Shown here piece by piece: positions 35,483 through 47,487 of a stretch of 64,000 nucleotides of DNA. The position numbers and the translations under genes are program-made. This DNA is from Scilla litardierei. Taxonomy: Eukaryota; Streptophyta; Magnoliopsida; Asparagales; Asparagaceae. The first letter of the stretch is position 1. Each line of letters starts with the position of its first letter. The DNA is taken from assembly GCA_030789695.1 (NCBI GenBank), contig CM061142.1:605315659-605379658 (forward strand). Reading direction: 5' to 3'. Under the pieces are notes generated by a model that was not told the origin of the DNA, searched no databases, and saw nothing but the letters and a program-made list of their open reading frames with translations.

Positions 35483-36464
35483 TCAAGATCTCGTCATGTG
35501 TATTTAAGAAGTCGGATTCTATAAGGTTGCCATGTCATAGCTTGAGTGTAGCTCAACAACTGGAACATGGATCCTACAGTCACCAACTCCTAAAACAAGG
35601 AGGGTTACGATTTATCTTGAACAAGATTATTATCATATTTGACTTAGGTATAGTCGATGGACTTACACAGTCATGATTCGACTCCTTGCGTTTCAGCAGA
35701 CGCGGCCAGGGAATTGACTAAGCTAGGACCACTTAACCCCTAGTCTAGCTAGGGTGATCCAGCAAACTTAACCAACCACATTGACTGACATCATGATCCA
35801 TTGAAGGAGACTTGTCAATCTTATGTTCGTCCATCAACTAAAAAAGCTTTTATTAATACTAGTTAATCCTTATCAACTAGTGGATCCTTAAAATTCGAAA
35901 TTTTATGGATTTGTTAAATAGCTTTTATTAGATCCTTATCAACTGTAAGGTTTGTTCGTTCATCGTGCTACCCTAATCTTTATTAGGATTTTAATAAATT
36001 ACTTACAACATTTTAAAATAGTAATCATTAAAAGAGACGTATTATTTAAAACGATTTAAAATAATAATTGTCAATTAAAGAGAACTACCATAATCGGGAA
36101 TTAGGATTAAAAGTTGTAAGTTTTCATTAAAACATAGCATGTCACAATTTAAAATTTATCTTATAAAATTTTAAAGAGTTAATGGCTAACCTAAAGAGGG
36201 TTCATGAATAATTTAAATTATACATCAAGCCCATTAACATCAACTAACATTTTATCACATAAAATAAGGTACAACTATGTGACATTTAAAGAGAACATGC
36301 AAACTAAAATATCTACCAAGTAAATAATTAACTTGACAATCTTCAAATTTAATATTTAAATTGAAAGATATGATTCTAAAAGCTTAAAACCTTTTATCTC
36401 ATAAAAAATAGGTTTCATAAAGATTATCAAATAATTTTTAATTATAAACCTAAGCATTTAAAAT

Positions 36465-36805
36465 CATTAAAACATTTTTAAGATTATATTATCACATAAA
36501 ACAATCTTTAAAACTTTATGTAATCATTAGAAATCAAATTTTAATAACATATCATGAAATTATAAAATTTCTTAAAGTTACATATGCTTTAAAACATTTT
36601 AAAAACAATTTTTAAACATGTTGAAACTGATTATACCACATTAAAACATTTATAAGATAATATTATCACATAAAACAATCTTTAAAATTTTATATAATTA
36701 TAAGAAATCAAATTTTAATAACATGTCATGAAATTAAAATTTTCTTAAAGTTACATACGCTTTAAAACATTTTAAAAACAATTTTTTAAAAAAATGTTGA
36801 AACTA
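36465..36805. repeat. Tandem duplication of about 170 bp
   Basis: AAAACATTT-x-TAAGAT followed by ATTATCACATAAAACAATC, GAAATCAAATTTTAATAACA and CTTTAAAACATTTTAAAAAC occurs twice in succession. Confidence 0.8.
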
Positions 36806-36892
36806 AATTTTAATGTTAAAATCTATATGTTCAAAAGTAAGCAATTCTAATAATTAAAATAACGTCGCAGGCTTAAGATCAAGCAAACCTAG

Positions 36893-36904
36893 GCTCTGAT
36901 ACCA
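36893..36904 (-). other. TRG-3 primer-binding site (initiator tRNA-Met type)
   Basis: The plus strand reads GCTCTGATACCA, one base from the LTR start at 36906. Confidence 0.85.
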
Positions 36905-36905
36905 C

Positions 36906-39043
36906 TGAAGGATTTTGGCAGACCCTTAGGGCTCAAATCTGTGCACGTCCAACGTCGGACGGACTACAGAGGGAAAACAAGTACAGCGAAAAAACATTAA
37001 ACATACTAAACATTTTAACGAACCCTAAGGCAAGCCAGAACCTCGCCAAGATCTATACCAACTTGGGGTGGATCTGACCACCCCAAGAGGGATCTAGCCT
37101 ACTACGACATTATTAAAATTATACTAAAAAGCTACTAATTAACATACCCGGAATCTTGGCCATGGGACATGCAAGATGTACCGCACCACCTTCTTTCGCT
37201 CCTTGCAGCCGAGCCGCCTTGCGCCCTCGAACCAAACTACTCGAGCCGCCTCCGAGCCGATCTACCCGAGCCGCCTCCGAGCCGATCATTTGCCGAGAAA
37301 GTTTCACTTGAGCAGACTCGCGTCAAAGACGTCTGGATCCAATCCAAACCTCCTCGTAGTCTTGCTAGGACCCGACTGGAGGATAGAAAGAACTAAAGAG
37401 GTAGAATGATTTAAGTCTAGATCGTGCGTGCTCAAAAATCAGGAGCTTCACAAATTGTAAACTTGGTACATGTTTCAATGAGGAGGGCTAACCCCTATTT
37501 ATATAGGGAGCCGGCCCCTCCCATCTTACCACGAGCAATGTGGGACAATAATATGGTGTAATGTGGTTGATTTCATAAGAATTCTAAACTTCTAAAATCC
37601 AACATAAATCCATTTCTGGGTTTCGACTTTCAAACAACCTGTCAAATCGAAGATCTCGAGACTACAATCGCGTAGGAAAAAAAGGAATCCAATTCCGATT
37701 TTATTTGACCCCTAATTTTCAAAAATAGACTCCAAATCTCGTTTTCGCAAAAAACAGCACAAACCAGCTATTTCCTGGCGGGTCTGACCTGCCAGGTGCG
37801 AGTCAGACCCGCAAGCCCAATAAGGGCCTTTCCTTAGCTGTTTTTGTGTTTCTGGGCTCATTGGAGCTCCGATTTGGACTAGGTTTCTTCCTGTGGATTT
37901 CTCAAGAAGTCCCCTTCGTTCCCATGCGTCTAAGTCAATTTAATACCAAGTATTAATATGTCCCAAATCCTAAACTCTTTAACTTTTAAGTTCACAACTT
38001 ACTTTTGACCCAAATCACTCTATTGCATCAAATGCATTCCTCTTAACATTCTTCCTATTACTAAGACGTGAATACTACTCGGTGTGAGACCCTACAACCT
38101 GACCCTACTACAGGTTGGGGTTCGAAACCCCTAGACGACGGTAACCACGAGCAGCAGGCGTCGTCCCTATTTCAGAATCATACTTACTTGATTGACCCAA
38201 TGACGAACGTGTCGGTGGGATCACTCTGACTGTGTCAGTGATGAATTCCGTAGTTTTAGTCTTTTCATCAAGAGTGTGTCTCTGCATGACCTAGGTTATG
38301 GTTTACCGTCAACCCCACTGGCCAGCATTGGTCAGTATACATCGGTCTTTGTTGTATTCACGTTGTACATCCTATAACGTACCCCGGCCGAGGATTAACA
38401 CAAAGACCGTACTGATCCAGTGACACTAACTTCCCTTTAACGGAAAGGACGAATCTCATCTTAGTCATCTACTTTCCTCGTGAGCTTCAGGTGTCACCCT
38501 ACCTAAGATCTTTCAGTAGGCCCAGCCTCGAAGCTAGATCATAGATCTAAGTAACACTATCCATTCACAGGTTCGTATTGATGACTTCAGGTCTTAAGGA
38601 CCAGCTTGCCTATCATCACCCTAGAGTTATAATTGACAGTCTATTTAAAGCTTAACCATTTAAGAACTCTAAGTTGGTCGTTCAGTGAACTCATTCTCTA
38701 ATGAGCACCAGTGTCTCGTCTCCGACTTCGCCAAGTCGAATGACTATGAGATCATCATTACCCTAAGGTAAGACAAAGACACAATGGTCTAACTGATGTG
38801 TCGATATCCTATTCTCGACACATCTATGACCATGAACCGTTTAAGACTTAAGTTTGTAATCGGTCACTAACTTCTCATAATCGAGATCTACATCTAGATA
38901 CGTAATGACCTGACTATAAGTCTAAGGAAATTAACTATATTATTCTACGAATAACTACTTAGATTAATTAATACCATATAATAATTAGAAGGAGATGATT
39001 ATCTTAGGAAAATTAATGCCTCAATGGCATACGTCTTTCTACA
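36906..39043 (-). repeat. TRG-3 right LTR (5' LTR), 2138 bp
   Basis: TG...CA ends, next to a primer site on the left and the GGTGG duplication on the right. Only its first 636 bp has a counterpart in the left LTR. Confidence 0.82.
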
Positions 39044-39048
39044 GGTGG

Positions 39049-39397
39049 GTGGGGGAGCGGCCGTCGGCGGGGCTAGTTAGGGTAAAAACCCTATTTTTTT
39101 CCTATTATTTACAGATTTTGAATACTTGTTAAAAACATGGTTTTAGGGCGATTAGCCTAGATTCCACTTTGATCTTGCGAGATCTATGGAAAATACTATC
39201 ATACATATGATAATTTTTTGCGAGATTTACCTCTATATGCGTCATCCAAATATAGCGACGGTTAAACGAAGCCTACGCAGATGACGACGCTCGATTGATG
39301 AAGCTTGACACTGCGCGCGTGGATCTCCCGCCTTTCTTCGCTTTCGCAACGATCGATTTTATGGGGAAATTTTAATTAGAGGCTCGTGCCGATAACA
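39049..39397 (-). other. Cop-A leader start and primer-binding site
   Basis: Cop-A leader between the LTR and the TRG-3 insertion. Next to the LTR the minus strand reads TGTTATCGGCACGA (39384-39397), one base different in its core from Cop-B CGTTATCAGCACGA. Further in, CCCTAACTAGCCCCGCC and the AT-rich block preceding it match 56050-56230 of Cop-B. Confidence 0.65.
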
Positions 39398-39549
39398 TGT
39401 TATGAATCAATCTCTGGGGAGAAACCACTGCTCTATATTTATAGCATGCAGACGAGCGTACACAGATAAGATACATTAGATACAGTCTTATCTATAAGAT
39501 AACAGTGATCACAACCGACTAACCAACTCAGTATTATCCCTTCACAACA
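39398..39549 (-). repeat. Cop-A right LTR (5' LTR), 152 bp
   Basis: TGTTATGAATCA...CTTCACAACA, followed by the AATAC duplication. It contains TATAAATATAG on the minus strand. Confidence 0.88.
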
Positions 39550-39554
39550 AATAC

Positions 39555-39748
39555 ATATTAATAATAAATAAACACAAAAAAACACTTCGGATTGTGATCA
39601 CGTCTTAGATACTTGTTTGACATGCATTATAATCTAACATTGCATCTCCCTTCAAAACGACATCTTTCATATCACATCTTATCAATCACTTCATTTCCTA
39701 TGTACAGAGAACCATGTGTTCTATGTTTTGCGCAAATAACATGTTTTA
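39555..39748. other. Flanking DNA between Cop-A and the Harbinger element, no gene
   Basis: AT-rich sequence that continues 12600-12709 once Cop-A is removed. It ends in TTA (39746-39748), the left target duplication of the Harbinger element. Confidence 0.5.
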
Positions 39749-39776
39749 GGGCCTGTTCTTTTCGCGAGAATAGGCC
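39749..39776. repeat. Harbinger left terminal inverted repeat
   Basis: Begins GGGCCTGTTCTTTT immediately after TTA; pairs with the right end at 63020-63048. Confidence 0.8.
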
Positions 39777-41449
39777 ACGGAATAGGGAATTTTGAACTGT
39801 TCACGTACGACACTCGTGATTCCACGTTTGGAATCCGGCGACCTGTTCTTTTGTGATTGTTGAAGGCGGATGAAGAATGCTTGCGTGGCGGGGGGATTTG
39901 GAATACCACGGGCGTGTCAGGAGTTTTCGTTTTTTGGTTGGAATGGGCTGGATTCCGTCTTCAAGATGGGTCCCACGCTGGCTTTAGCTCTCTCTCTCCG
40001 CTTGTGATCACCCCCCGGCCTCGAATCTGCCATACCCCCTTCGTATCCCTCTTCTCGCAGCCGCAAGGCGAAACCCTAAAAATAGGCCACGGATTTGGTT
40101 GGCTTCGACCCCAAGCCATTATCTTTTTTGGGTTGTCGCCGCCGACTGAGTATGTCAGCTGCGTAGGTTCTGACCAAGCTTGATTGAAGGAGGTGATGAA
40201 CTCAAAATAAGTTGGATCAGAGCGTCTGAGCTGAAAAAAACGATAAAGTTGGCATTTTTACTTACAAATAGTTTAAGTTTATGAATGATTTCTTGTCCAA
40301 AGAACTGATCCCCACGAATTTATCTCCACACTAGCTTCGGACAGTAGATTGCGTCGTAAGGGTTGCCGTTTATGATCCCTGACATCGCAGATCTGCGGGT
40401 GTGCCCAAGGCAGCGTGATCTCTGTAACGCAAGCATCATCTCCATTCTTCTCTTCTGATCAACTGAAAGGTATATCTCCGGCTATCATTTGTGTGTGGTT
40501 TGGATGTTCATTGCGGGTCGAAATACTGAATTTTTGTCATCTGTGGTTTCTTTGATGGACATGGGTGTGGTTTGATATTGTGATGATGTGTTCACATGCT
40601 CGGGTTTCATAAAGCCCGCCTCCGCATTCCTTGAATGTTGAATATATTTGGGATTGTTTTAAGAAGGCTTTATCAAAAAATTTAAACAGATCATTGCCCA
40701 CCAAGTATGCTACATTTCATATATTAGATGTTTTTGCCATCCAACGCAATACATGCAAGCTGAAAACATTTGATAATGACGGCCAAGGAAACATTGCCCT
40801 ATGAGGAATCATACTTACGTGAAGGCGGAATGCGTGATATAGACCAATAAATTCGAACTGCTTAAATGATTTGGAATACATTCTGAGGGCAATTTCAAGT
40901 ATTTTCATGCATGGCGTGTAATGGTGTTGGTGGCGGCATCCAGTTGTATGAAATGAAAGGTGAGGCATAAATAAAGGGTTCATGTAACCCTACATGCCAT
41001 GCTGTTTAGAGAATATGAAGTGGCAAGCACACTGGCATGCAACAGATACAATTGATATTGATTCCATGTTATTTTTTCCAAAGTTCCGTACTTATAAATT
41101 TTTTCCCTGTTATCATATAATAAGCTTTGCTAGATATGTGAGCCCAGTGATGAAGCATATGCGAAGGAAAAATTATGATAGGCTGGCAGGAAGGTTCATA
41201 TATTTGAAATTGGCTTATGGATATGATTAAATTCAGTGTATGGAAATATTTAAATATGAGGAGCAACCGCCATGCCACCAAGGGGGAAAATAAAAATAAA
41301 TGTAATCCTGAGGGCTACTATTACAAATTATTTTAGTTTCCAATTATTTGTAATTTTCTGACACGGTTTTTATTTGATGAGAATTCATGTATGATTGTTG
41401 GTTATATCAATTTAAGCATAATTATTTAGTTGATTCCTAAATGCTTTAG
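39777..41449 (+). other. Harbinger 5' region upstream of the transposase, no gene recognised
   Basis: Contains AAACCCTA-type 5' UTR-like sequence near 40070, pyrimidine-rich splice-like tracts and an AT-rich part, so untranslated exons are possible. No convincing open frame. Confidence 0.45.
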
Positions 41450-41529
41450 ATGGATAACAACGGGGGCATGATCGGGGGTAACCCACGTGCCGCGGCAGCG
41501 GCGGCAGTCATTCTTGTCAACATACACTG

Positions 41530-42498
41530 TGATACGTCTATTTTACGAAGGCCCAACAACATAGGCCCAAAAGCACAGCCCACCGAACGAAGCCCAAAAG
41601 ATACGAGCCTGGGTGCCCGACCGCCGATCGAAAGCCCATCTGAGCGATCAGGCCCGCCCAGAAAAGCCCCATAGAGAGCCCCCAAATGTCGATCCGACCC
41701 GGCCCCGATGAGGCACGAGTCACTCACCCGCTCCAGCGATAACCGTTCCCCCGATCCTGTGGCCACTTAATGGCTGTGATGGGGATGTGTTGGCATGGCG
41801 CAGGGAGCGGCGACGGGGGGGGGGGGGGGGGGCGGATTGAGGGGGCACGATCGAGGGCAGACGAGCGACGTGGGTTGGGGGCAATCGCGGCGGGAGGTCT
41901 ATAAAAGGGTTAGAAGGACGACAGGACAAGGGACCGCATCTCAGGTATCTAAAACCTAAGGTACTCCATCAACGACCTAGTTCCCCCATTTCACCTCCTT
42001 CCTCCCCAGCTCGCGCCGTGAGACGCCGTACCGATCTCCTCTCGAGTCGTACCGTCTCCGCCGGGTCTCCTCTTTCAGATCATTGTCTGACTTAGGCATC
42101 GGAGGGGTTTTGGCCGGAACCAAGGTCCGGCCCCCCTGACGAGTGTTCTCGTCTACGCAGGAGGATATCCAATCCACGGGCCGAGGCTTCCCCTCCGCCC
42201 CTCGCCGACCACGCAGCCAGCTGGACGATCGAGGCTTCCCCTCGTCGTCCGACCGCCGAGGCCGAGCACAACCGACCGAGGCCGAACGTCTCAACCCAGG
42301 CCGAGGCTTCCCCTCGCCCTACCAACAACCGAGGACCCCGATTCGACCCAGCCGACGCGCTCCACGTCGTCTGCAGATCCGACTCGAGCCTCGTCTGCAC
42401 CAACTCGACTCACCCGAGGGACCCAAGCGGGCCCCTTGACCACGTTGACCGGGTTCTCCACGGTCAACACTTTTGTAGTGAGAAAACACTCTGAAACA
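41530..42498 (+). repeat. Tat-D left LTR, 969 bp
   Basis: TG...CA ends. Includes a G-run at about 41814-41833, shorter in the right copy, which explains most of the length difference. TATAAAAGGG at 41900-41910 is a likely TATA box. Confidence 0.88.
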
Positions 42499-42500
42499 TC

Positions 42501-42516
42501 TGGCGCCATCTGTGGG
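42501..42516 (+). other. Tat-D primer-binding site
   Basis: TGGCGCCATCTGTGGG directly after the LTR, matching the primer-site pattern of many plant gypsy elements and close to that of E1. Confidence 0.65.
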
Positions 42517-42556
42517 ATCCGCAAACTGTCCCACGAAGAAGCAAACCACACCTACA

Positions 42557-44191
42557 ATGGCACGAGCCAGCAACGGAAGGAAACGCATGCCCCCCATCCC
42601 GGAGGAGGGGAATGGCGCATCCAACGGCAACCTCAAAGACACGCCCGTCAACAATCACCCCGCCCCCACAACTGAAGAGATTGGCGGGACGGAACTGGCC
42701 ACACAGGGACAACTCCGTGCCCTGGCCCAGGAGACCAACGCGAACATCCAGACGCTGGTCGCGGCAGTACAACAGCTCGTCAGCACTGCGCCGGCTAACG
42801 GAGGCGCGTTGGGCGACGACCATCGTTGGGCGGGGGGTCCCCCGCTCTTACGATCCGCTGTGGTCGACGACCATGGGAACCAAAGACCAAACACAGAGCG
42901 TCGGTTCACGTTGTCCGGCTCCCGCCAGGCGAGATCACGTGCCTCCTCCCCTCATCGTGAAAGGAGCCGAAGAGAAACCGAAGACACGGAGGATGAATCG
43001 GTGACTGCGTCGTCTTGTCGACCATGATCACCCCACCGCAGGAGAAGCAATCGACACCACTCGAGAGACCGATCGCGGCGGAGCGGAAGCTCCCGCCGGA
43101 GGAGCCGGGAACGACGGGTCAGCCCGAATCCCAGTGTGGCGAGGGCCGTAGAGCCGACCCCGCCGGCGCCTGTGCTCCCTCCACCACCGAACGAACCGGA
43201 GGCGGGCGGGTGTCGAACCCCCGGGGGGATCCACGGAGACCAGTGTCCCCTATCACGGAGAATAACCGACGCGCGGGTCCCCTCTCGATTCAAGATCCTG
43301 ACGCTGGGGAAGTATGACGGGATAGGGGACCCGGGAAACCACGTGATGGACTACGAGGGGGACATGTCCTTCCAAGGAGCCGACGATGACCTGCTCTACC
43401 GGGGCTTCTATTCGACTCTCAGGGGAGCGGCGAGGACCTGGTACCGCAGCCTACCCAGCCGCTCCATCGACAGCTTCGAGGAGCTCACCCAGCTGTTCTG
43501 CAAACAGTTCATGGCAGGGAGACAGGTAAAGCCTGATGCTGAACATCTGTTTAACATAGTGTAGGGCCCAGCCGAGCGGCTCCGACATTTCACGCGCCGC
43601 TTCAACGCGGAAAGGCTGAACGTGAACAGCCCTCCCGACCTTGTTGTCCAAACGGCTCTTAAGAAAGGGCTGCGCCATAGAGGCCTTAAGAAATCTCTGC
43701 ACAACGACCCCCCGAAGGACCTCCCAGGGATCATGGCGAGGGCCGAGCGCTTCATGTTGACCGAGGAGACCTTGGCCATTGAGGCGGGAAAGGCCACTCG
43801 AGGGACCAAACGCGGCAACAGCGGACGAGGCAGCCCCGAAGGGTACCAGACCGAGAAGAGGCCAAGAAACAGGCAGCAGGGAGAGGGTACGAGGGACGCC
43901 ACCCCAGACGCCGTCCTCGCTCAAGTACAGAAGGAAGAGCGCGCCGATCGCCCCCCACCAAAGGCAAAAAGAGGTGGGAAGAGTGGGGAGAAGTACTGCA
44001 AGTACCACAAAGACAATGGCCACAAATCTGAAGACTGCTGGCACTTGAAGAAGGACATTGAGAAGCTGATGAGTCGGGGGCACGCCAGGAGCTTAGCCGA
44101 CGAGCCGGCCCATGGGGAAGGGACCTCCATGCAGCCGGACAAGGGGAAGAAGATCAACACCGTTCAAGGACCCCTCCGCATCATAGAGTGA
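42557..44191 (+). pseudogene. Tat-D gag (Retrotrans_gag type), two stops
   Basis: Nucleocapsid protein of a gypsy element. From ATG 42557 (MARASNGRKRMPP) a single frame runs to 44191, broken by TGA at 43025-43027 and TAG at 43562-43564; both look like C-to-T changes (CGA and CAG are the expected codons). The N-terminal part has an Arg/Ser-rich region around the first stop. The Gag core reads FKILTLGKYDGIGDPGNHV, ARTWYRSLPSRSIDSFEEL and PAERLRHFTRRFNAERL. Near the C-terminus is YCKYHKDNGHKSEDCWHLKK, the Cys/His motif characteristic of Tat-lineage Gag. The frame then stops after GPLRIIE, without continuing into protease. Confidence 0.85.
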
Positions 44192-44420
44192 GCGGGCGAG
44201 CTCTCTCCCCCCAGTCGTAGCCTAGTCCAAGGGGATTATCTAGGTTTACATCCCTCTGTCTAGCTTTATTCCCTGTTTCCTTTCCTCCAAATGTACTAGT
44301 CCGACAGGACTCTTAAGAGTACAATTGCATTCCCTTTTGTCTTTTCTTAATCTTCGACGGAATCGACGTTTCACTAAGGGTGCAAAAGAATGAAGACCAC
44401 CGCCTCACTGGAGGGGGAGG
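44192..44420 (+). other. Tat-D spacer after gag
   Basis: T-rich sequence with no protein domain. The usual protease and polymerase that would follow gag are absent. Confidence 0.5.
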
Positions 44421-44958
44421 GGGAGCTTTGCCCTCGCCGACCGACTCCTACGCTCAGAAGTCTGGGGGCAATTCTCCCAGCCAGCGCGGACGCCGACCGT
44501 TCCTAAGCCGAGTAGCTTTGCCCTCGCCGACCGACTCCTGCGCTCATAAGTCTGGGGGCAATTCCCCCAGCCAACACGGACGCCGACCGGTCCTAAGCCG
44601 AGGAGCTTTGCCCTCGTCGACCGACTCCTGCGCTCATAAGTCTGGGGGTAATTCCCCCAGCCAGCGCGGACACCGACCGGTCCTAAGCCGAGGAGCTTTG
44701 CCCTCGTCGACTGACTCCTGCGCTCATAAGTCTGGGGGCAATTCCACCAGCCAGCGCGGACGCCGACCGGTCCTAGGCCGAGGAGCTTTGCCCTCGCCGA
44801 TCGACTCATGCGCTCATAAGTCTGGGGGCAATTCCCCCAGTAGGCACGGACGCCGACCGTTCCTAAGCCGAGGAGCTTTGCCCTCGCCGACCAACTCCTG
44901 CGCTCGTAAGTCTGGGGGCAATTCCCCCAGCCAGCGCGGACGTCATCCAGTCCTAGGC
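44421..44958. repeat. 90-bp tandem repeat, six copies, each with a G/C hairpin
   Basis: The marker AGCTTTGCCCTCG recurs every 90 bp (44514, 44604, 44694, 44784, 44874 and a first copy near 44424). Each unit contains CTGGGGGCAATTCCCCCAG, a perfect 7-bp stem with a 5-nt loop. The G-rich arm plus loop, GGGGGCAATT, is identical to the element polypurine tract and LTR junction at 47850-47859. Because 90 is a multiple of three, frames stay open across it on both strands; I do not regard these as genes. Confidence 0.88.
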
Positions 44959-45334
44959 CAAGAACAAGGCAGCAACGCAAAATACGCGAGAAGTCCGAGT
45001 AAGTCAATTTCGTTTATAACAGTTAACCAGGGTACAAAAATGTGTCTTATTTACAGGGAATCGAAGCGAAGAAACCTCTCTACAAATAATCCACTCTCGA
45101 CGAATGACAAAGTTCGTCACCTACAGAAACTAGGTCACACCGACAGAGCAAAATTCATTGACAAAAGACCCAAAGTTGTCGGCCTAAGCGAACATCCATG
45201 CAACCAGCAATTATTGGCTCTGGTGCCGGTAGCGAAGCCGAAGGAGATAGCAGGGGCAGGGATCCATTTCAAGTAGACTGGCCCAAAGCGAAGCGGATGC
45301 TAAAAATTTTGAGGATAAGGCCAGGAGGGACGGC

Positions 45335-47487
45335 TTAGGGAGCCCGGGCTCGAGAGGACACATCCTCGGGCACTTCGCCCTGCTCGGAGTGAGGGGGATC
45401 GACAAGCGGGGAAGCCTGCCGAACGCGCTCCGCACAATCCCGGAAGGAAGACTGGACGACTTCGACAATCCGAGGGGCGATGAGGTCTTCATACGTACCG
45501 AAGGCCTCCCTGAGAACCTCGAAGATCTTCTTCCCCAGGGTCCTGACGACACCCCTCTCCACCTCCTCCGCAAGCTGCGCCACCTGACGCCGATCCGATA
45601 GTTCCCTCCGAAGTTCCTCCCTCTCCAGGCGGAACGACTCCGCCGCTTCCTCAGCCGACTGCCGAGCATCCTCCAACTTTCCCTGGAGGTCACCCACTCG
45701 TCCCTCTAACTTGGCCACACGGAGCTTGAGATACCGAGACTCCATCTGGGCCTCCGTCATAGCCACCTCCTCCGCCCCGGCCCGCTCCTGGGCCCTCATG
45801 GAGGACTCCTCCAGCTCCCTCAAGCGGACGGCTCGGCACTGCAACTCCACGGTGAGCGCTGAACCCTGGAAGACGAGACATGGGCTAAGAAGAGAACAAA
45901 GGGAAGGAAAGGACAGCAAGATAGCCAAACCTGTTGAAGGATCCAGACTAAGGAATCCGACATCTTGTCGGCAGGGATCTTCTCGAGGAGACTGCGGTCC
46001 CGGGGAAGGACGGAGACCTCAGCAACCTGCTGGGCCAAGGCTCGGTCGACAAACACCGAACTCCCAGGGACGACATCGAGGGAAGCCAAATTGCTCGCCA
46101 ACAGGGCTCCGATCCCCGGTGATATGGGCGAGGACGATGCGAGGGGAGCGGTTGTCAAGGCTACCGGAAGATCCCTGGTGGTCGCCACAGGGAGCACGGA
46201 ACCCGTCGAACTGGAGGGATCCGCATCCTCCTTCCTCTTCTTTCCTCCGTGAGGCTCCGAGGGCGCCGAAGGGGAGCGCTTCCGCCTCGCACCGTCCCCA
46301 CCCTCGGGAACCAGAGGGGGCGCGCCAAGGGCAGGAGGGACTGCACCGGACCCGTCGTTACCCCCCGCCTCTTGGGCTGGCGGGGCGGGTCCGGCCCTTG
46401 CGACCCCCCTGGAAAGAAGATCGCCAGAAGAAGAGGCGGGAGGCGTGGCCACCACCTTACCCACAGAAGGCTCGGCTCGGCGCACCTCCTCCTCAACGGT
46501 CTGCTGAGGCGCCCTTCCAGAGGTACTACCCCGGCTCCGAGCGGCTCCACGACGGATCAGCTCATCAACATCACGGGTGAACTCGCGACCAGCCATTCCT
46601 GCAAGGGAAACCGAAATCAGGGTAAGCTACGGGGCAACCCAGGACCAAAAAAGCGACCTACCCGGAGACCACAAGACGGCCTTCAAAAGTAGGTCGTCCA
46701 ACAAGGACCATATGGATTTCGCCTCCAAGGGGAGGGTTGACAGTAGCGTGGCGGCCGCCAGCTCTGCCTCAGAGAGGGCTAGCGATGAGTCGGGCCGGAC
46801 CGACCCACCCCAGCCTGTCAGAATTCGGGCATCCTCCCGGAAGACCACGAAGACATAGTCCGAACTCCAATCCCCCGACCAGCGGGGTAGCCCGATCAGG
46901 CATTCCCTCCTCGAGTGGGCTCGGAGTTGTAACCATGACCCGGGGCCGACCGTCTGGATCCGATAAAAGTAAAAGAGAAGGGTGAGAGACGGCTCCAAAC
47001 CACGGGTACAGCAGAGCATCACGAAGCACGTCAGTACTGCGATCGAACAGGGGGTGAACTGGCAAAGGGGCACCATGAGATACTCCATGACCTGGATGAG
47101 GAAGGGATTGAGCGGGAAACGAAGGCCCAGGTGGAACATCTCGACGTAAACGCCGACCTCATTGCTCCTCGGGAGGCAGATCCGCTCGTCGATGAACGGA
47201 ACTCGAACATCGTACGGGTAGCAAAGATACCTCTCCCGGATCTCCGTGGCCACTGAAGGAGGAGTCCCCGACGGCGTTCGAAGGATAACCGGGGGTACAT
47301 TAAGCCGCATGGCAGCCGACGCCACGTCATCGCCGACGTACTCCGGGAAGAGCTTCTCCTTCCCCTTATCTCGAAAGGAACGACTCCCAGAGGAAGGACC
47401 TGGTCCCACAAGCCGGGGCCCGCCCCGCCTCGGCCCAGGAGGATCCCTCGCCCCTTGACCGGAACCACCTATCCTAAGAGCAGGCAT
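45335..47487 (-). CDS. Tat-D antisense gene, three exons (Transposase_28-like product), 674 codons
   Basis: An extra gene on the strand opposite gag, as known for Tat-lineage elements. Proposed exons: 47487-46662, 46598-45931 and 45865-45335. Both introns (63 and 65 bp) have GT-AG ends (CCGG/GTAGGT with CCCTTGCAG/GA; AACAG/GTTTGG with TCTTCCAG/GG). The phases match (1 then 0), giving one uninterrupted frame of 2025 nt including the stop. Exon 1 contains EVGVYVEMFHLGLRFPLNPF, resembling the Pfam family named putative gypsy type transposon (PF04195). Exon 2 is Ser/Pro/Gly-rich with a basic GGKKRKEDA patch. Exon 3 is a strong coiled coil (LRELEES to RRELSDRR). Function is unknown. The start could also be a later Met. 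Confidence 0.68.

Larger units (their letters stand above)
34960..36892 (-). other. TRG-3 5' leader, AT-rich, no gene
   Basis: Lies between the primer site and gag. It contains two tandem repeats, listed below, and a stretch (35100-35690) with repeated GAGTGTAGCTCAACAA. No coding potential was recognised. Confidence 0.55.
32776..39043 (-). mobile_element. TRG-3: gag-only copia-type element in the Cop-A leader
   Basis: Flanked by GGTGG (32771-32775 and 39044-39048), after which the Cop-A leader resumes in homology to Cop-B. The right LTR (36906-39043, 2138 bp) starts TGAAGGATTTTGGCAG and ends TTTCTACA, with an initiator-tRNA-Met primer site at 36893-36904. The left LTR keeps only the first 636 bp (32776-33411). 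The interior has a gag (34154-34951) and no pol motif. It is a second kind of gag-only element, unrelated in LTR sequence to TRG-1 and TRG-2. Confidence 0.85.
12710..39549 (-). mobile_element. Cop-A: old Ty1/copia retrotransposon with three nested insertions
   Basis: Terminal repeats at 12710-12863 and 39398-39549 both start TGTTATGAATCA and end CTTCACAACA, and AATAC flanks both sides (12705-12709 and 39550-39554). Gag lies near the right end and pol runs leftwards, so it reads on the minus strand. Domain order after removing insertions is gag, protease, integrase, reverse transcriptase, RNase H, as in copia. By eye the two LTRs differ at roughly a tenth or more of positions, so this is an old insertion. 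Without the solo LTR, TRG-2 and TRG-3 it is about 7 kb, the same as Cop-B, its close relative at 55738. Confidence 0.9.

Noticed and set aside
42092..43293. Several minus-strand frames over the Tat-D LTR and gag
   Set aside because: Shadows of the GC-rich gag on the other strand; no domain and no consistent splice structure, unlike the antisense gene at 45335-47487.
44380..45276. Open frame of 298 codons with 30-residue repeats
   Set aside because: It exists because the 90-bp tandem unit is a multiple of three; the opposite strand is equally open and the periodic peptide has no known domain.
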